From the NCBI RefSeq assembly GCF_002288925.2, contig NW_022098031.1, forward strand, positions 258,741 to 322,740: a stretch of 64,000 bases of DNA, read 5' to 3'. This stretch comes from Delphinapterus leucas (lineage: Eukaryota > Chordata > Mammalia > Artiodactyla > Monodontidae). The notes beneath the pieces were generated by a model that saw nothing but the letters and a program-made list of their open reading frames with translations, made no database searches and was not told the origin of the DNA. Numbering within the stretch: the stretch's first letter is position 1; each line of letters begins with the position of its first letter. A program made the translations under genes and the position numbers. Below are positions 35,295-48,040 of the stretch, one piece after another.

Positions 35295-35585
35295 TATCTA
35301 TTGCTGTCTAATAAATTATTCCCTAACTGAGCAGCTTAAAACAACAGATATTTATTATCTCATATGAACTTCTCTGGATCTGGAATCAGGATGAATTAGT
35401 TAGCTGAGTGGTTCTGGCTCTAATCAAGTGGTAGCCAGGTGGTCTGTTGGTCAGAACTATGATCATGCCAATGGGCAGGGGTATCGAGTTCATGCTCACT
35501 TACATGGCTGTTGGCAGGAAGCTTCAGTTCAAGGGGCTATTCAGAGGACATGGCAGCTGGCTTTCCCCTGAGCAAGATGAGTGAT
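35295..35585 (-). repeat. Ancient LTR-type repeat (possibly MaLR-related)
   Basis: 'cagcttaaaacaacagatat' plus 'ttattatctcatatgaactt' is the reverse of the AATAAA...TTGTTTTAAGC end shared by MaLR-like LTRs. 'acatggctgttggcaggaag' fits the same element. Confidence 0.45.
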
Positions 35586-35608
35586 TGAGTGATGGATTGA
35601 TTAAGTGA

Positions 35609-35612
35609 TGTG

Positions 35613-35668
<56 letters not shown>
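35609..35668 (+). repeat. Compound (TG)n(AG)n microsatellite
   Basis: About 20 TG units followed by about 8 GA units. Confidence 0.97.
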
Positions 35669-35999
35669 CCAAGACAGACTCCACAATCTTTTATGACCCA
35701 ATCTCATCTCAGAAGGGCAATTTATCACTTCTCCTTTATGCTATTGGTCACACAGACAAACTTCGGTACAATGTGGGAGGAGACTATACAAGGGTGTGAA
35801 TAGGAAGAGTCTGGATGATTGGGGACCATCTTGGAGGCTGGCTGCCAAAAGTAAGAATACTTTTGGTTTGTCGTAGTGACTGGAGTTTACTTATTAACAT
35901 GGGCAAAGACCAAGGATACTAAAATCTTGTACAGGAAAGAATTATAGCCCCTTACCAAACTGCCAAGAGTGTTGCCAAATAGTTCTTCTACACTTTGTA

Positions 36000-36415
36000 T
36001 ATACTGCCTTTTCCTGCATGCACACACCTGGCTCTATTCATACCTGGCTTCTCACAGTTCCCTATAAAATCCTAGTCCTTCACCTTCCACAAATCTTCCT
36101 TCTGACTGCAGTGCCTTCTTCACCTTGGCAACGCTTCCAACTCTCTCTTTAGGATTTAGTACAAATCTCTTCATCTCCTGGATGCATTCCCTGATCACAT
36201 TAAGCAGATGAGCCCTTGCTTTTCTCTGCCCTATTCATATATTTGTTATAGCATACACTACTGTAATTACCTTTACCAACCCTTCTCCCCTGGAAGACTG
36301 TGAGCCCCTGCAGAAATATGTACTATAATGTTAGTTTAACTTCAGTGTCCCCATACCTTACGCAGTTCCCACACACAGCAAACACTTCTTAATACAAGTT
36401 AGTTGAATGAATGAC
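36000..36415 (+). repeat. L2 LINE 3' fragment
   Basis: 'gcattccctgatcacattaa', 'ctggaagactgtgagcccct' and 'tagttgaatgaatgacc' give the order of the L2 3' end. Confidence 0.7.
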
Positions 36416-37309
36416 CAAATTAGTGGCATGTTGTCTGTGTTTGTGTACCTGTGTGTATTGGGATTGTGCCACTTAAGAGAGGACTGTAGAGTGTAAAAGC
36501 CTGAGAACAACTGATCTGCTCTGTTTCAATCCAAACTCTGCTTGGTTCCATTTGTTTCCCGTTAAAGTACAAATTTGCCTTCACATCCCATAATCTATTT
36601 TTGAAATAAACGTTTTATATCTTTGCCAAAAGGATAACCGAAAGTTATATTTTCATAGATCATGTCTATAAATTATAGGGGGCACTACCTGATTAATACA
36701 CTTATTTTTCAGAAAATGTTTAAGAGTTTAAGATCCTCTCTAAATCAAGAAAGAATAATCCTGCTTCGGTGCACTTAATGATGTTTAACTGTTGAACTCA
36801 AAGAGTTAATATAAATCCTAAATGTGCTATGTTACAGCCTATAGACTTTATTAAAATGAATCTGCAGTAATAGGACAAAAGGTTACTATCCTAAGAGAGT
36901 TATTACAAGCATTAAATAAGTCAAGTTATGGGCAAGAGCAATCTAAAGCTATGAAGACTGAAGCTTACTATTCTAAAAGAGCTAATGCAATATCCAAATG
37001 CATTTACCTAAGGAGTAGTTTATTAACTGAAGCACCTATGCTGTTTAGGAATAATTTGGGAGCCTCTTAGGGCTTGGAGTTTTGCTCCTAGAGGTGGATT
37101 CCAGAATTGTCCAGTTTCATGAATTTCTATTTATGAAAGATTCGGCCTCCCAGTCATGATTGTGCCCTGACAGACTTCTGCCAAACCTTCCAGATGTTGA
37201 GTGACTTCCTGGACCTTCACCTGCTCCAAAACTCCTCTGTTATTCTGCTTGGAGACATGACTAGTTCGATGTATGCTCATTTGTTCAGGTAGCCCTTTCA
37301 GCAAAGAAC
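36416..37309. other. Intergenic, nothing recognised
   Basis: About 0.9 kb without an identifiable element. Confidence 0.4.
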
Positions 37310-37870
37310 TATTGAATATCAACTATATGTCAGGCATACATGGATACAGAGGCCAAGAAGACCGACGCTTTTTGTTAGATCGCATGATGTATATGTTCTA
37401 GTAGTCAAATATAGAAAATAATAACTTAGCACACTATAACACAACATATAACTATATTTGAGATAAGGATGTGGGCTATGATAAAAATAAAACAAAGTAA
37501 AGGGCAAGTGAGCAAATTCCCTTAGGAAGTGATATTAAACTAAGACCTGATCTATAGGAAGGAACTACCAATGGGAGTATCTGGGGGAAGAGAACTTTAG
37601 AGAGAGGGACAGACAGAACACTTTCAAGGTCTCTGTGGATGGAACAAGCTTGATAGGTATGGGAGTTAAAAAGTTAACAGGTGATGTTGGAGCATGTTTA
37701 AAGTTTGAGAGTTGCTGTATTAGAGACAGGAAGAGCTAGATCCTGAAGGATCTTATAGACTACAGAAAGGAATTTAGATTTTACTCTAAATGCAGTTGAG
37801 AGCTATTGGATGGATTTCAAAAACAGAAGTGTATCTGATTTATGCTTATAAAGTTTGGGGGTTTTGAGCC
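37310..37870 (+). repeat. Ancient interspersed repeat, family not named
   Basis: 'agtatctgggggaagagaac', 'cctgaaggatcttatagact' and 'gttgagagctattggatgga' correspond to a familiar old mammalian repeat layout. Not confidently classifiable by eye. Confidence 0.4.
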
Positions 37871-38185
37871 TCCTATTCTGGTCCTTACCATAACCATTAG
37901 CTCCTGAATCTGACATCTGTAACAAAAGGCCTTCAAAGAGGTGGCTTTGGGTTTGCTAATGACACACTGTCTCTTTTTTCTACAATGTTTATATTTTATG
38001 GAACTTTAATACTGAATCCCACCTTGACTCAAGTTCAGGAAGCCCTTTCTCCTAGATTCTGTATTCTAGTTTTACCTGTCGTGTAGACAGGCACTTAATT
38101 CTTCAATCATTCTTAGCCTTTGCTAATTCTCTTGTCAGGTCTGTATTAGATAGCTATAAGGAAATTTCACCCTCTCCCCTTGCAA

Positions 38186-38250
38186 ACAACCAACCAACCA
38201 ACCAACAAACAGAACAAAACCTAAACAACCAACCAAACAAAACCCCCAAA
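38186..38250 (+). repeat. (AACC)n low-complexity tract
   Basis: Four perfect CAAC/CAACC units at 38188-38205, then related CAAAC units. Confidence 0.9.
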
Positions 38251-38780
38251 CGTCAACATCTTAAACCCCATTCTGGACTTCATAGGACTCAAGAAAAGTT
38301 GAGTGCAGTAGCGACCCCCCAAAAATACAATTTTAATACTGCCAAATAGTGCCAAATACCCCTTATTCATTCACTGTCATAACTGATAGTAATTTTCCAA
38401 ATTGGATTACACTCAATGGCTATTCTAGACCCAGAACATCCAGTCTGTTTAATAAAGTTCTTAACCTACTAACCTTAGAAAGAAGATCAGTCATTTTAAA
38501 GATATTCCTCACCCCTTTCCTCAAAAACATTCTCCTTGACATCATCAAGACCATGCTTTTCCCATGTATGTTCTCTGTGATGGGAAAACATTAAAAACAA
38601 GCAAGAGTCACTTGGTATAAACAAGTACAGAGGAGGCAGAAGCTCAGTTAAGTAGATGCCTCCTTTGTAATTTATAATTTGTTTTCCTGGGATCAGATGC
38701 TTTACGAAGTGAACTAAATATTTTGTCTTTGAACAACACTGTTTTGAATGACACTTAGACCACAATCAATATTTGAATTA
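38251..38780. other. Intergenic, nothing recognised
   Basis: No repeat or exon recognised. The 81-codon frame at 38349-38594 has no domain. Confidence 0.4.
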
Positions 38781-38796
38781 AAAATGTAACTTAAAA

Positions 38797-38998
38797 GGCT
38801 TTCCTGGTGGCGCAGTGGTTGAGAGTCCGCCTGCCGATGCAGGGGACATGGATTCGTGGCGTGGTCTGGGAAGATCCCACATGCCATGGAGTGGCTAGGC
38901 CCGTGAGCCATGGCCGCTGAGCCTGCACGTCCGGAGCCTGTGCTCCGCAACGGGAGAGGCCACAGCAGGGAGAGGCCCGCGTACCACGAAAAAAAAAA
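38797..38998 (+). mobile_element. CHR-type SINE, short class
   Basis: Target-site duplication 'aaaatgtaacttaaaa' at 38781-38796 and 38999-39014. The head starts 'ggctttcctggtggcgcagt'. The B box has decayed (GATTCGTGGCG). Confidence 0.95.
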
Positions 38999-39014
38999 AA
39001 AATGTAACTTAAAA

Positions 39015-40180
39015 AAACACACAATTTCCTTAAACATGAACATTTATTCTTTTCAGGATTAGATAAGCAATAATAGAAAAGTGACTGCCTTTTGCCCTGT
39101 GTACTCCTTTGTTGCTTACCTCATGTGCAATGCCTGTTGATTTTGACAATGCTGCATGTAGTAGCACTCTATAAGACTCTACAGAAGGCAAATAAATTTG
39201 AATCTCAACACTGTAAATGCATTGTGGTAATTAAAAAGACCAAACTATTATAATTAAGTTGTAATTAAGATATGTAACAAAAACAACAAAAAAAGATATG
39301 TAACAAAATTCTTAAATTTCTATGAAAGACAAAATACATAGAGCAAAACAAAGACTTTTACTGTAAAAACTAAATTAAATCTATACTAGGGATTTAGTTA
39401 TGTTGTATATAACTGAATGGTACTCAGATTTTTTTGTGATTGTTATGATAACCCCAAAGTTGACTTGTTTCTCCACAAATAGTATTAGAAAATAACATTT
39501 AAGTGATTTATTGCAATATACATTTAAATCAATTCAAAATAAATAATCCTGTGAATGTTTAACTGAGCTGCTGCAATTTTACTTTTGGTAATTTGATCAA
39601 GGTTTTTGTGCAAGATCTAGATCTAAGAGATTTGGGGTTTGTAGGCAGTATTCTTCCTCTGTCTCTCAAAACTACACTTAATCAGCTTAGGTTAGAAAGC
39701 TTCCCAAGGAAAAAACACAACCCACTTCAAATTTCTCTTTGGAAATGGAACGTAGGTTAAAAAATTTTTTTTAAATAACAGTAATACCATTGGCATGCAA
39801 TCAAAACAGATTTATTAAGAACAAAAGAGCATAACTATTTTAACTCTACTTTAAACTTATCTGTAACCTCCCCTCTTATTAAGAAAAAGAACCAAGATGT
39901 CTAACCATATGGTAGAGGCAAATTAACAAAATTTGAGGTGTACACTTTGAAAATACATCAGGTCAAAATACAAGTGGAAGCATTGATAATGAACATGTGT
40001 AGCTAACATTTATCCAAGAAGAGAGAGAAATGGAGAAACTTAAGAACATTTAAAAACTATGATTTTTTTCCACTCACTCGAATAACCTTTGATATAGGCC
40101 AAACAAGTTGTAAATCCCAGTTCAACAAAAGCAAATGAGTAAATATAATAGGGAGAACCAGGGAGAAATTGTTATAATAG
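39015..40180. other. Intergenic, nothing recognised
   Basis: About 1.2 kb of AT-rich sequence. Confidence 0.4.
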
Positions 40181-40184
40181 AGAG

Positions 40185-40400
40185 GTTAGGAGTTCAGGCT
40201 CCTAAATCAGACAGTCCTTGCTTTCAGTCCTTGCTCTATCACTTATTAGCTGTGTGATTTGGAGCAAGTCTCCTATTCTAAGACTCAGTTTCCTCGTGTG
40301 TAAAATGGGAATAATACTGGTGAGCTTAAGTGAGATAATGCATATAAAGCACTTGGTGCAGTGCCTAATTCATAATTGGTACTAAACAAATGGTTCTTTC
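40185..40400 (+). repeat. MIR SINE, near full length
   Basis: 'ttagctgtgtgatttggagc', 'agactcagtttcctcgtgtg' and 'aagcacttggtgcagtgcct' follow the MIR consensus closely. Confidence 0.88.
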
Positions 40401-40404
40401 CATT

Positions 40405-40740
40405 CATTGATTCAGCATGTATTTATTAGGCATCAGGTATATGCCAAGCATTCTGTTGGCTAATTGGAATATAACAGGAGCAAGATTCTGTTGTCATCAA
40501 ATTTATAGTTTAGTTAGGAAAGAAACAAATAATCAATTACAAGAAAAGTGCTGTGGGAGTATGGGAGTACATGATCATTCTTAAAAAAAGTGGGGGAAGG
40601 AGGTAAGCCAGAAAGCCTGCTTGAAGGACATGATTTTTAAACGTGGAAATGCAATAATAGACAGGGGTTGAGCAAGAAACAAGTACAAGAGTGTTCCAAG
40701 CAGAGGAAAAAGCTTATGAAAATAGCTATAATTTTTTCAG
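40405..40740 (+). repeat. Ancient interspersed repeat, family not named
   Basis: 'atgtatttattaggcatcag', 'agtgctgtgggagtatggga' and 'agagtgttccaagcagagga' follow the same old repeat layout as 34860-35080 and 37310-37870. Confidence 0.4.
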
Positions 40741-41224
40741 AGGTTCAGATAGACATATGCCTTTCTCATCTTCATCTCTGGCCATGCTGTAACCTCTGTC
40801 TGGAGCACACTTGAGCCTCTTTGTATTCTCCCTGCCCCATCTCACCTCACCCAGACACAGTGGTTACTAACGGTCAAGTGAAGACATGGCCAGGACTTGT
40901 AACATCGTCTTAGTGCTTTTTAAGCCACATAAAATAATATGGAACTTATCTTCAGGGTCACAGGAAATTGGAGGCTTTTAAGTACATGTACATGAGTGTG
41001 TGTGGGTGTGGGTATCAGACAGTGTTGTTTCCTGGAGGGTTATAGTCCCCATTGCATTTTACTAGGGCAGCATCAAGTTACCTTGGAGAAAGGAGAAATG
41101 GATCTTCCTGGGCTGCCGAGAAAAGAGGCCCATAGATGGAATAGTCCAGAAGCATCAAGTAATAGCATTAATTTAAGTTTCAGATAGCCCCATGGTCAAT
41201 GTGCAAACAGTATCTGCCGTGATA
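40741..41224. other. Intergenic, nothing recognised
   Basis: No repeat or exon identified. Confidence 0.4.
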
Positions 41225-41240
41225 CTAGACTTTTTTTTTT

Positions 41241-41431
41241 GCGGTATGTGGGCCTCTCCCTGTTGTGGCCTCTCCCGTTGTGGAGCACAGGCTCCGGACA
41301 CGCAGGCTCAGTGGCTATGGCTCACGGGCCCAGCCACTCTGCGGCATGTGGGATCTTCCTGGACCGGGGCACGAACCCATGTCCCCTGCATTGGCAGGTG
41401 GACTCTCAACCACTGCGCCACCAGGGAAGCC
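41241..41431 (-). mobile_element. CHR-type SINE, short class
   Basis: Target-site duplication CTAGAC plus a T run (41225-41240 and 41432-41447). The head ends 'gcgccaccagggaagcc'. Confidence 0.95.
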
Positions 41432-41447
41432 CTAGACTTTTTTTTTT

Positions 41448-41789
41448 TTTACAGTCACAGATAATTTATTATTCAAAAAAAAAAAAAAACTGAGGCATAA
41501 GGACTCAAAGAAATTAACAGAAGATATTTTACAAGGGACCTTGAAATACTAGACTATTTGATATATAGATCACAAAGGAAAACTGTACCCAGCAGGATAT
41601 AAATGTTTAAATGTGCAGAATATATAGTCCAAAATACTTAGTAATGGCAGTGATGACAACAGAAGCATGACGGTACACTGAGAAAACTCACAGAAGACTT
41701 TATGCCAAATTATGACCCAAGAAATGGACCATTCAGGTCAGAGACAGAAGAGAAACTGGGGAATAATTTGATTTGCCTAGTGTACTCCA
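41448..41789. other. Intergenic, nothing recognised
   Basis: A poly(A) run lies at 41476-41490. Otherwise no element recognised. Confidence 0.4.
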
Positions 41790-42240
41790 GATAAACTCCA
41801 AATTCTTCAACCTAACTTACAATGCCCTCCATGACCTGTCCTCTCTTTACCTCCCCTTCCTCATCTCTTACCAGATCTCTAAGTTGCTTTATGACTGGTT
41901 CTCACTCTCCTCTGCTAATACACATTGTTTTATTTTGCTAGACCATTCTTTTCTTTTTTCCTAAGATAATTCCTCCTCAGCCTGAAGATCTCTCCTTGTA
42001 CATTGCCTCTTCCAGGAAGACTTTTCTAACTATAGTAGGTGCCTCTCTTTCCACTGTCTTAGCACTTATCACAATCCACTCTCTGCCACAGTAAACTCTA
42101 ACTTCTGAGGGTAAGGATCAGGCTTATCTTGGTATCCTTGATATCTAGCATGGTAATGTTACATGGTAGATATTTAATAGGTGTCTTCTGGAGACTGTAT
42201 CTGATTGACCAATTGACTTAAAGAGTGAGTGAATGAATAA
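41790..42240 (+). repeat. L2 LINE 3' fragment
   Basis: 'caatgccctccatgacctgt', 'ctcttccaggaagacttttc' and 'tagcacttatcacaatccac' are L2 landmarks in order. The tail is GAATGA-like. The L1 block begins immediately downstream. Confidence 0.8.
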
Positions 42241-42391
42241 GGGAATAAAAGACACACACACAGTCCCTCCCATCAGGAAGCTTGCACAAGCCTCTTAAAT
42301 AGCCTCATCCACCAGAGGGCAGACAGCAGAAGCAAGAACAACTACAGTCCTGCAGCCTGTGGAACGAAAAACACATTCACAGAGAGACAAA

Positions 42392-43313
42392 ATGAAAAGG
42401 CAGAGGGCTATGTCCCAGTTGAAGGAACAAGATAAAACCCCAGAAAAACAATTACATGAAGTGGAGATAGGCAAACTTCCAGAAAAGAATTCAGAATAAT
42501 GATAGTGAAGATGATCCAGGACCTCGGAAAAATAATGGAGGCAAAGATCGAGAAGATGCAAGAAATGTTTAACAAAGACCTATAAGAATTAAAAAAGAAA
42601 CACCTTGAAGAATTAGGGAACAAACAAACAGAGATGAACAATACAATAACTGAAATGAAAAATACACTACAAGGAATTTAAAGAAGAATAACTGAAACAG
42701 AAAACGGATAAGTGACCTGGAAGACAGAATGATGGAATTCACTGCCACGGAAAGAATAAAGAAAAAAGAATGAAAAGAAATGAAGACAGCCTAAGAGAAC
42801 TCTGGGACAACGTGAAACGAACCAACATTCGCATTATAGGGGTCCCAGCAGATAAGAGAGAGAGAAAGGACATGAGAAAATATTTGAAGAGGTTATAGTC
42901 GAAAACTTCCCTAACATGGGAAAGGAAATAGCCAACCAAGTCCAGGAAGTGCAGAGAGTGCCAGGCACGATAAACCCAAGGAGAAACATGCTGAAACACA
43001 TAGGAATCAAATTGACAAAAATTAAAGACAAAGAAAAATTATTAAAAGGAACAAGGGAAAAACGACAAGTAACATACAAGGGAACTCCCATAAGGTTAAC
43101 AGCTGATTTCTCAGCAAAACTTCTACCAGAAGGGAGTGGCATGATATATTTAAAGTGATGAAAGGGAAGAACCTACAACCAAGATTACTCTACCCAGCAA
43201 GGATCTCATTCAGATTCGATGGAGAAATCAAGAGCTTTACAGACAAGCAAAAGCTAAGAGAATTCAGCACCACCAAACCAGCTCTATAGCAAATGCTAAA
43301 GGAACTTCTCTAA
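42392..43313 (+). pseudogene. L1 ORF1 (RNA-binding chaperone) remnant, segment 1
   Basis: The ATG opens MKRQRAMSQLKEQDKTPEKQ, the conserved N-terminus of cetartiodactyl L1 ORF1p, the nucleic-acid-binding coiled-coil protein. The frame is broken early by an in-frame TAA ('gacctataagaattaa', about 42580) and by later indels. The C-terminus is recognisable (REFSTTKPAL), with an in-frame TAG at 43287-43289, eight codons before the usual LKELL stop at 43311. Confidence 0.88.
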
Positions 43314-43371
43314 GTGGGCAACACAAGAGAAGAAAAAGACCTATAAAAACAAACCCAAAACAATTAAGAAA

Positions 43372-46300
43372 ATGGTAATAGGAACATACATATCAATAAG
43401 CTACCTTAAATGTAAATGGATTAAATGCTCCAACCAAAAGACATAGACTGGCTGAATGCTGAATGGATACAAAAACAGGACCCATATATATGCTGTCTAC
43501 AAGAGACCCACTTCAGACCTAGGGACACATACAGACTGAAAGTGAGGGGATGGAAAAAGATATTCCATGCAAATGGAAATCAAAAGAAAGGTGGAGTAGC
43601 AATTCTCATATCAGACAAAATAGACTTTAAAATAAAGAGTGTTACAAGAGACAAAGAAGGGCACTACATAATGATCAGGGGATCAATCCAAGAAGAAGAT
43701 ATAACAATTGTAAATATTCATGCACTGAACATAGGAGCACCTCAATACATAAGGCAAATGCTAACAGTCATAAAGGGTAAATCGACAGTAAAAAAATCAT
43801 AGTAGGGGACTTTAACAACCCTCTTTCACCAATGGACAGATCATCCAAAATGAAAATAAATAAATACACACAAACTTTAAATGATACAATAAACAAGATG
43901 GACTTGATTTATATTTATAGTACATTCCATCCCAAAACAGCAGATTACACTTTCTTCTCAAGTGCTCATGGAACATTCTCCAGGATAGATCATATCTTGG
44001 GTCACAAATCAAGCCTTGGTAAATTTAAGAAAATTGAAATCGTATCAAGTATCTTTTCCAACCACAATGCTGTGAGACTATATCAATTACAGGAAAAATC
44101 TGTAGAAAATACAAACACAAGGAGGCTACTAAATACACTACTAAATAACCAAGAGATCAGTGAAGAAATCAAAGAGGAAATCAGAAAATACCTAGAAAAA
44201 AATGACAATGAAAACACGACGACCCAAAACCTATGGGATGCAGCAAGAGCAGTTCTAAGAGGGAAATTTATAGCAATACAATCCTACGTCAAGAAACAAG
44301 AAACATCGCAAATAAACAACCTAACCTTACACCTAACGCAATTAGAGAAAGAAGAACAAAAAACCCCAAAGTTAGCAGAAGGAAAGAAATCATAAAGATC
44401 AGATCAGAAATAAATGAAAAAGAAATGAAGAAAATGATGGCAAAGATCAATAAAACTAAAAGCTGGTTGTCTAAGAAGATAGCTAAAATTGATAAACCAT
44501 TAGCCAGACTCATCAAGAAAAACAGGGTGAGGATTCAGATCGATAGAATTAGAAATGAAAAAGGAGAAGTAACAACTGGCACTGCAGAAATACAAAAGAT
44601 CATAAGAGATGACTACAAACAACTATATGCCAATAAAGTGAACAACCTGGAAGAAATGGACAAATTCTTAGGAAAGCACCACCTTCTGAGACTGAACTAG
44701 GAAGAAATAGAAAATATAAACAGACCACACGCAAGCACTGAAATTGAGAGTGTGATTAAAAATCTTCCAACAAACAAAAGCCCAGGACCAGAAGACTTCA
44801 CAGGCAAATTCTATCAAACATTTAGAGAAGAGCTAACACCTATCCTTCTCAAACTCTTCCAAAGTATAGCAGAGGGAGGAAGACTCCCAAACTCATTCTA
44901 TGATGCCACCATCACTCTGATACCAAAACCAGACAAAGATGCCACAAAAAAAGAAAACTACAGATCAACATCACTGATGAACATAGATGCAAAAATCCTC
45001 AACAAAATACTAGCAAACAGAATCCAACAGCACATTAAAACGATCATACACCATGATCTAGTGGGGTTTATCCCAGGAATGCAAGGATTCTTCAATATAC
45101 GCTAATCAATCAATGGGATAAACGATATTCACAGACTGAAGGAGAAAAAACATATGATCATCTTAGTAGATGCAGAAAAAACTTTTGACAAAGTTCAACA
45201 CCCAATTATGATAAAAACCATCCAAAAAGTAGGCATAGAGGGAAGTTACGTCAACATACTAAAGGCCATGTACGACAAACCCACAGCAAACATCATTCTC
45301 AGTGGTGAAAAACTGAAATCATTTCCTCTAAGATCAGGAACAAGACGAGGTTTCCCACTCTCACCACTATTATTCAACAGTTTTGCAAGTTTTAGCCACA
45401 GCAATCAGAGAAGAAAAAGAAATAAAAGGAATCCAAACCGGAAAAGAAGAAGTAAAACTGTCACCTTTTGCAGATGACACGATACTATACATAGAGAATC
45501 CTAAAGATGCTACCAGAAAACTACTAGAGCTAATCAATGAAATTGGTAAAGTAGCAGGATTCAAAATTAATGCACAGAAATCTCTTGCATTCCTATACAC
45601 AAATGATGAAAAATCTGAAAGAGAAATTAAGGAAACACTCCCACTTACCATGGCAACAAAAAGAGTAAAATAGCTAGGAATAAACCTACGTAAGGAGACC
45701 AAAGGCCTGTATGGAGAACACTATAAGACACTGATGAAAGAAATTAAAAGTGATACAAACAGCAATCTACAGATTCAATGCAATCCCTATCAAACTACCA
45801 ATGGCATTTTTCACAGAACTAGAGCAAAAAAATTCACAATTTGTACAGAAACACAAAGGAGTCCGAATAGCCAAAGCAATCCTGAGAAAGAAAAACAGAG
45901 CTGGAGGAATCAGGCTCCCTGACTTCAGACTATGCTACAAAGCTACAGTAATCAAGACAGTATGGTGGCACAAAAACAGAAATATAGATCAGTGGAACAA
46001 AATACAAAGCCCAGAGGTAAACCCACATACATATGGTCATCTTATCTTTGATAAAGGAGGCAAGAATATACAATGGAGAAAAGACTGCCTCTTCAATAAA
46101 TGGTGCTGGGAAAACTAGACAGCTACATGTAAAAGAATGAAATTAGAACACTCCCTAACACCATACACAAAAGTGAACTCAAAATGGGTTAAAGACCTAA
46201 ATGTAAGGCCAGACACTATAAAACTCTTAGAGGAAAACATAGGCAGAACACTCCATGACATAAATCACAGCAGGATCCTTTTTGACCCACTACCTAGAGA

Positions 46301-47117
46301 AATGGAAATAAAAAGAAAAATAAACAAATGGGACCTAATGAAACTTAAAAGCTTTTGCACAGCAGAGGAAACCATAAACAAGACAAAAAGACAACCCTCA
46401 GAATAAGAGAAAATATTTGCAAATGAAGCATATGACAAAGGATTAGTCCCCAAAATTTACAAGCAGCTCATGCAGCTCAATATCAAAATAACAAACAGCC
46501 CAATTCAAAAATGGGCAGAAGACCTAAATAGACATTTCTCCAAAGAAGATATACAGATTGCCAACAAACACATGAAAGAATGCTCAACATCATTAATCAT
46601 TAGAGAAATGCAAATCAAAACTCCAATGAGGTATCACCTCACACCAGTCAGAATGGCCACCATCAAAAAATCTACAAAGAATAAATACTGGAGAGGGTGT
46701 GGAGAAAAGGGAACCTTCTTGCACTGTTGGTGGAAATGTAAATTGACACAACCACTATGGAGAACAGTATGAAGGTTCCTTAAAAAACTAAAAATAGAAC
46801 TGCCATACGACCCAGCAATCCCACTCCTGGGCATATACCCTGAGAAAACCATAATTCAAAAAGAGTCATGTATCACAATGTTCATTGTGTCTCTGTTTAC
46901 AATAGCCAGGATGTGGAAGCAACCTAAATGTCCATCGGCAGATGAATGGATAAAGATGTGGCACATACATACAATGGAATATTACTCAGCCATAAAAAGA
47001 AAGGAAATTGAGTTATTTGTAGTGAGGTGGGTGGACCTAGAGTCTCTCATACAGAATGAAGTAAGTCGGAAAGAGAAAAAGAAATACCGTATTCTAACAC
47101 ATATATATGGAATCTAA
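43372..47117 (+). pseudogene. L1 ORF2 (endonuclease/reverse transcriptase) remnant, segment 1
   Basis: Starts at the ATG of MVIGTYIS. The endonuclease part shows CCLQETHFRP and IVGDFN, with the catalytic Glu and Asp kept. The reverse transcriptase shows SPLLFN and PFADD, the FADD active site, at about 45465. The C-terminal Cys motif is [17 protein letters not shown]2 ends at 'ggaatctaa' (47117). At least ten breaks split it into short frames, including a 7-base duplication near 43448-43461 ('gctgaatgctgaat') and frameshifts near 43800, 44395, 45105 and 45400. Non-functional. Confidence 0.9.
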
Positions 47118-47516
47118 AAATAATTAATTAATTTAATTAAATGATTCTGAAGGACCTATGGGCAGGACAGGAATAAAAACACAGACATAGAGAATAAACT
47201 TGAGGACACAGGGAGGGGGAGGGGTAAGCTGGGATGAACTGAGAGAATGGCATGGACATATATACACTACCAAATGTAAAATAGATAGCTAGTGGCAAGC
47301 AGCCGCATAGTACAGGGAGATCAGCTCGGTGCTTTGTGACCACCTAGAGGGGTGGGATAAGGAGGGTGGCAAGGAGATACAAGAGGGAGGAGATATGGGG
47401 ATATATGTATATGTATAGCTGATTCACTTTGTTATAAAGCAGAAACTAACACACAATTGTAAAGCAATTATACTCCAATAAAGATGTTTAAAAAACAATT
47501 TCTATATTAAAAAAAA

Positions 47517-48040
47517 AGATGTGGCACATATATACAATGTAATATTACTCATCCCTAAAAAGAAACGAAATTGAGTTATTTGTAGTGAGGCGAATGGACC
47601 TACAGACTGTCATACATAATGAAATAAGTCAGAAAGAGAAAAACAAATACCGCATGCTAACACGTATATATGGAATCAAAAAAAGAAAAAGTTCTTAAGA
47701 ACCTGGGGTCAGGAAAGGAATAAAGACACAGACATAGAGAATGGACTTAAGGACATGGGAATGTGGAAGGGTAAACTGAGATGAAGTGAGAGAGTGCCAT
47801 GGAAATATATACACTACAAAAAAATAGCTAGTGGGAAGCAGCCACATAATACAGGGAGATCAGCTCGGTGCTTTGTGTCCACCTAGAGGGGTGGGATAGG
47901 GAGAGTGGGAGGGAGACACAAGAGGGAGGAGATATGGCGATATATGTATATATATAGGTGATTCACTTTGTTATACAGCAGAAACTGTCACACCATTGTA
48001 AAGCAGTTATACTCCAATAAACATGTTAAAAAAAAAAAAA
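47517..48040 (+). mobile_element. L1 segment 2: 3' end only
   Basis: Begins at 'agatgtggcacatatataca' in the last part of ORF2, directly after the A-rich tail of segment 1. It covers the ORF2 C-terminus and the 3' UTR ('cagctcggtgctttgtgtcc', 'ctccaataaacatgttaaaa') and ends in poly(A). Either a separate 5'-truncated insertion into the tail of segment 1, or the displaced 3' end of segment 3. Confidence 0.92.

Larger units (their letters stand above)
42262..47505 (+). mobile_element. L1 segment 1: near full-length, inactivated cetartiodactyl L1
   Basis: About 5.2 kb in order: the end of the 5' UTR ('aagcttgcacaagcctctta'), an ORF1 remnant, the intergenic spacer, an ORF2 remnant, the 3' UTR and an A-rich tail. 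It is 5'-truncated within the 5' UTR. It carries many frameshifts and stops, so it is immobile. I could not find a matching target-site duplication on both sides, probably because the 3' flank has been rearranged with segments 2 and 3. Confidence 0.93.
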
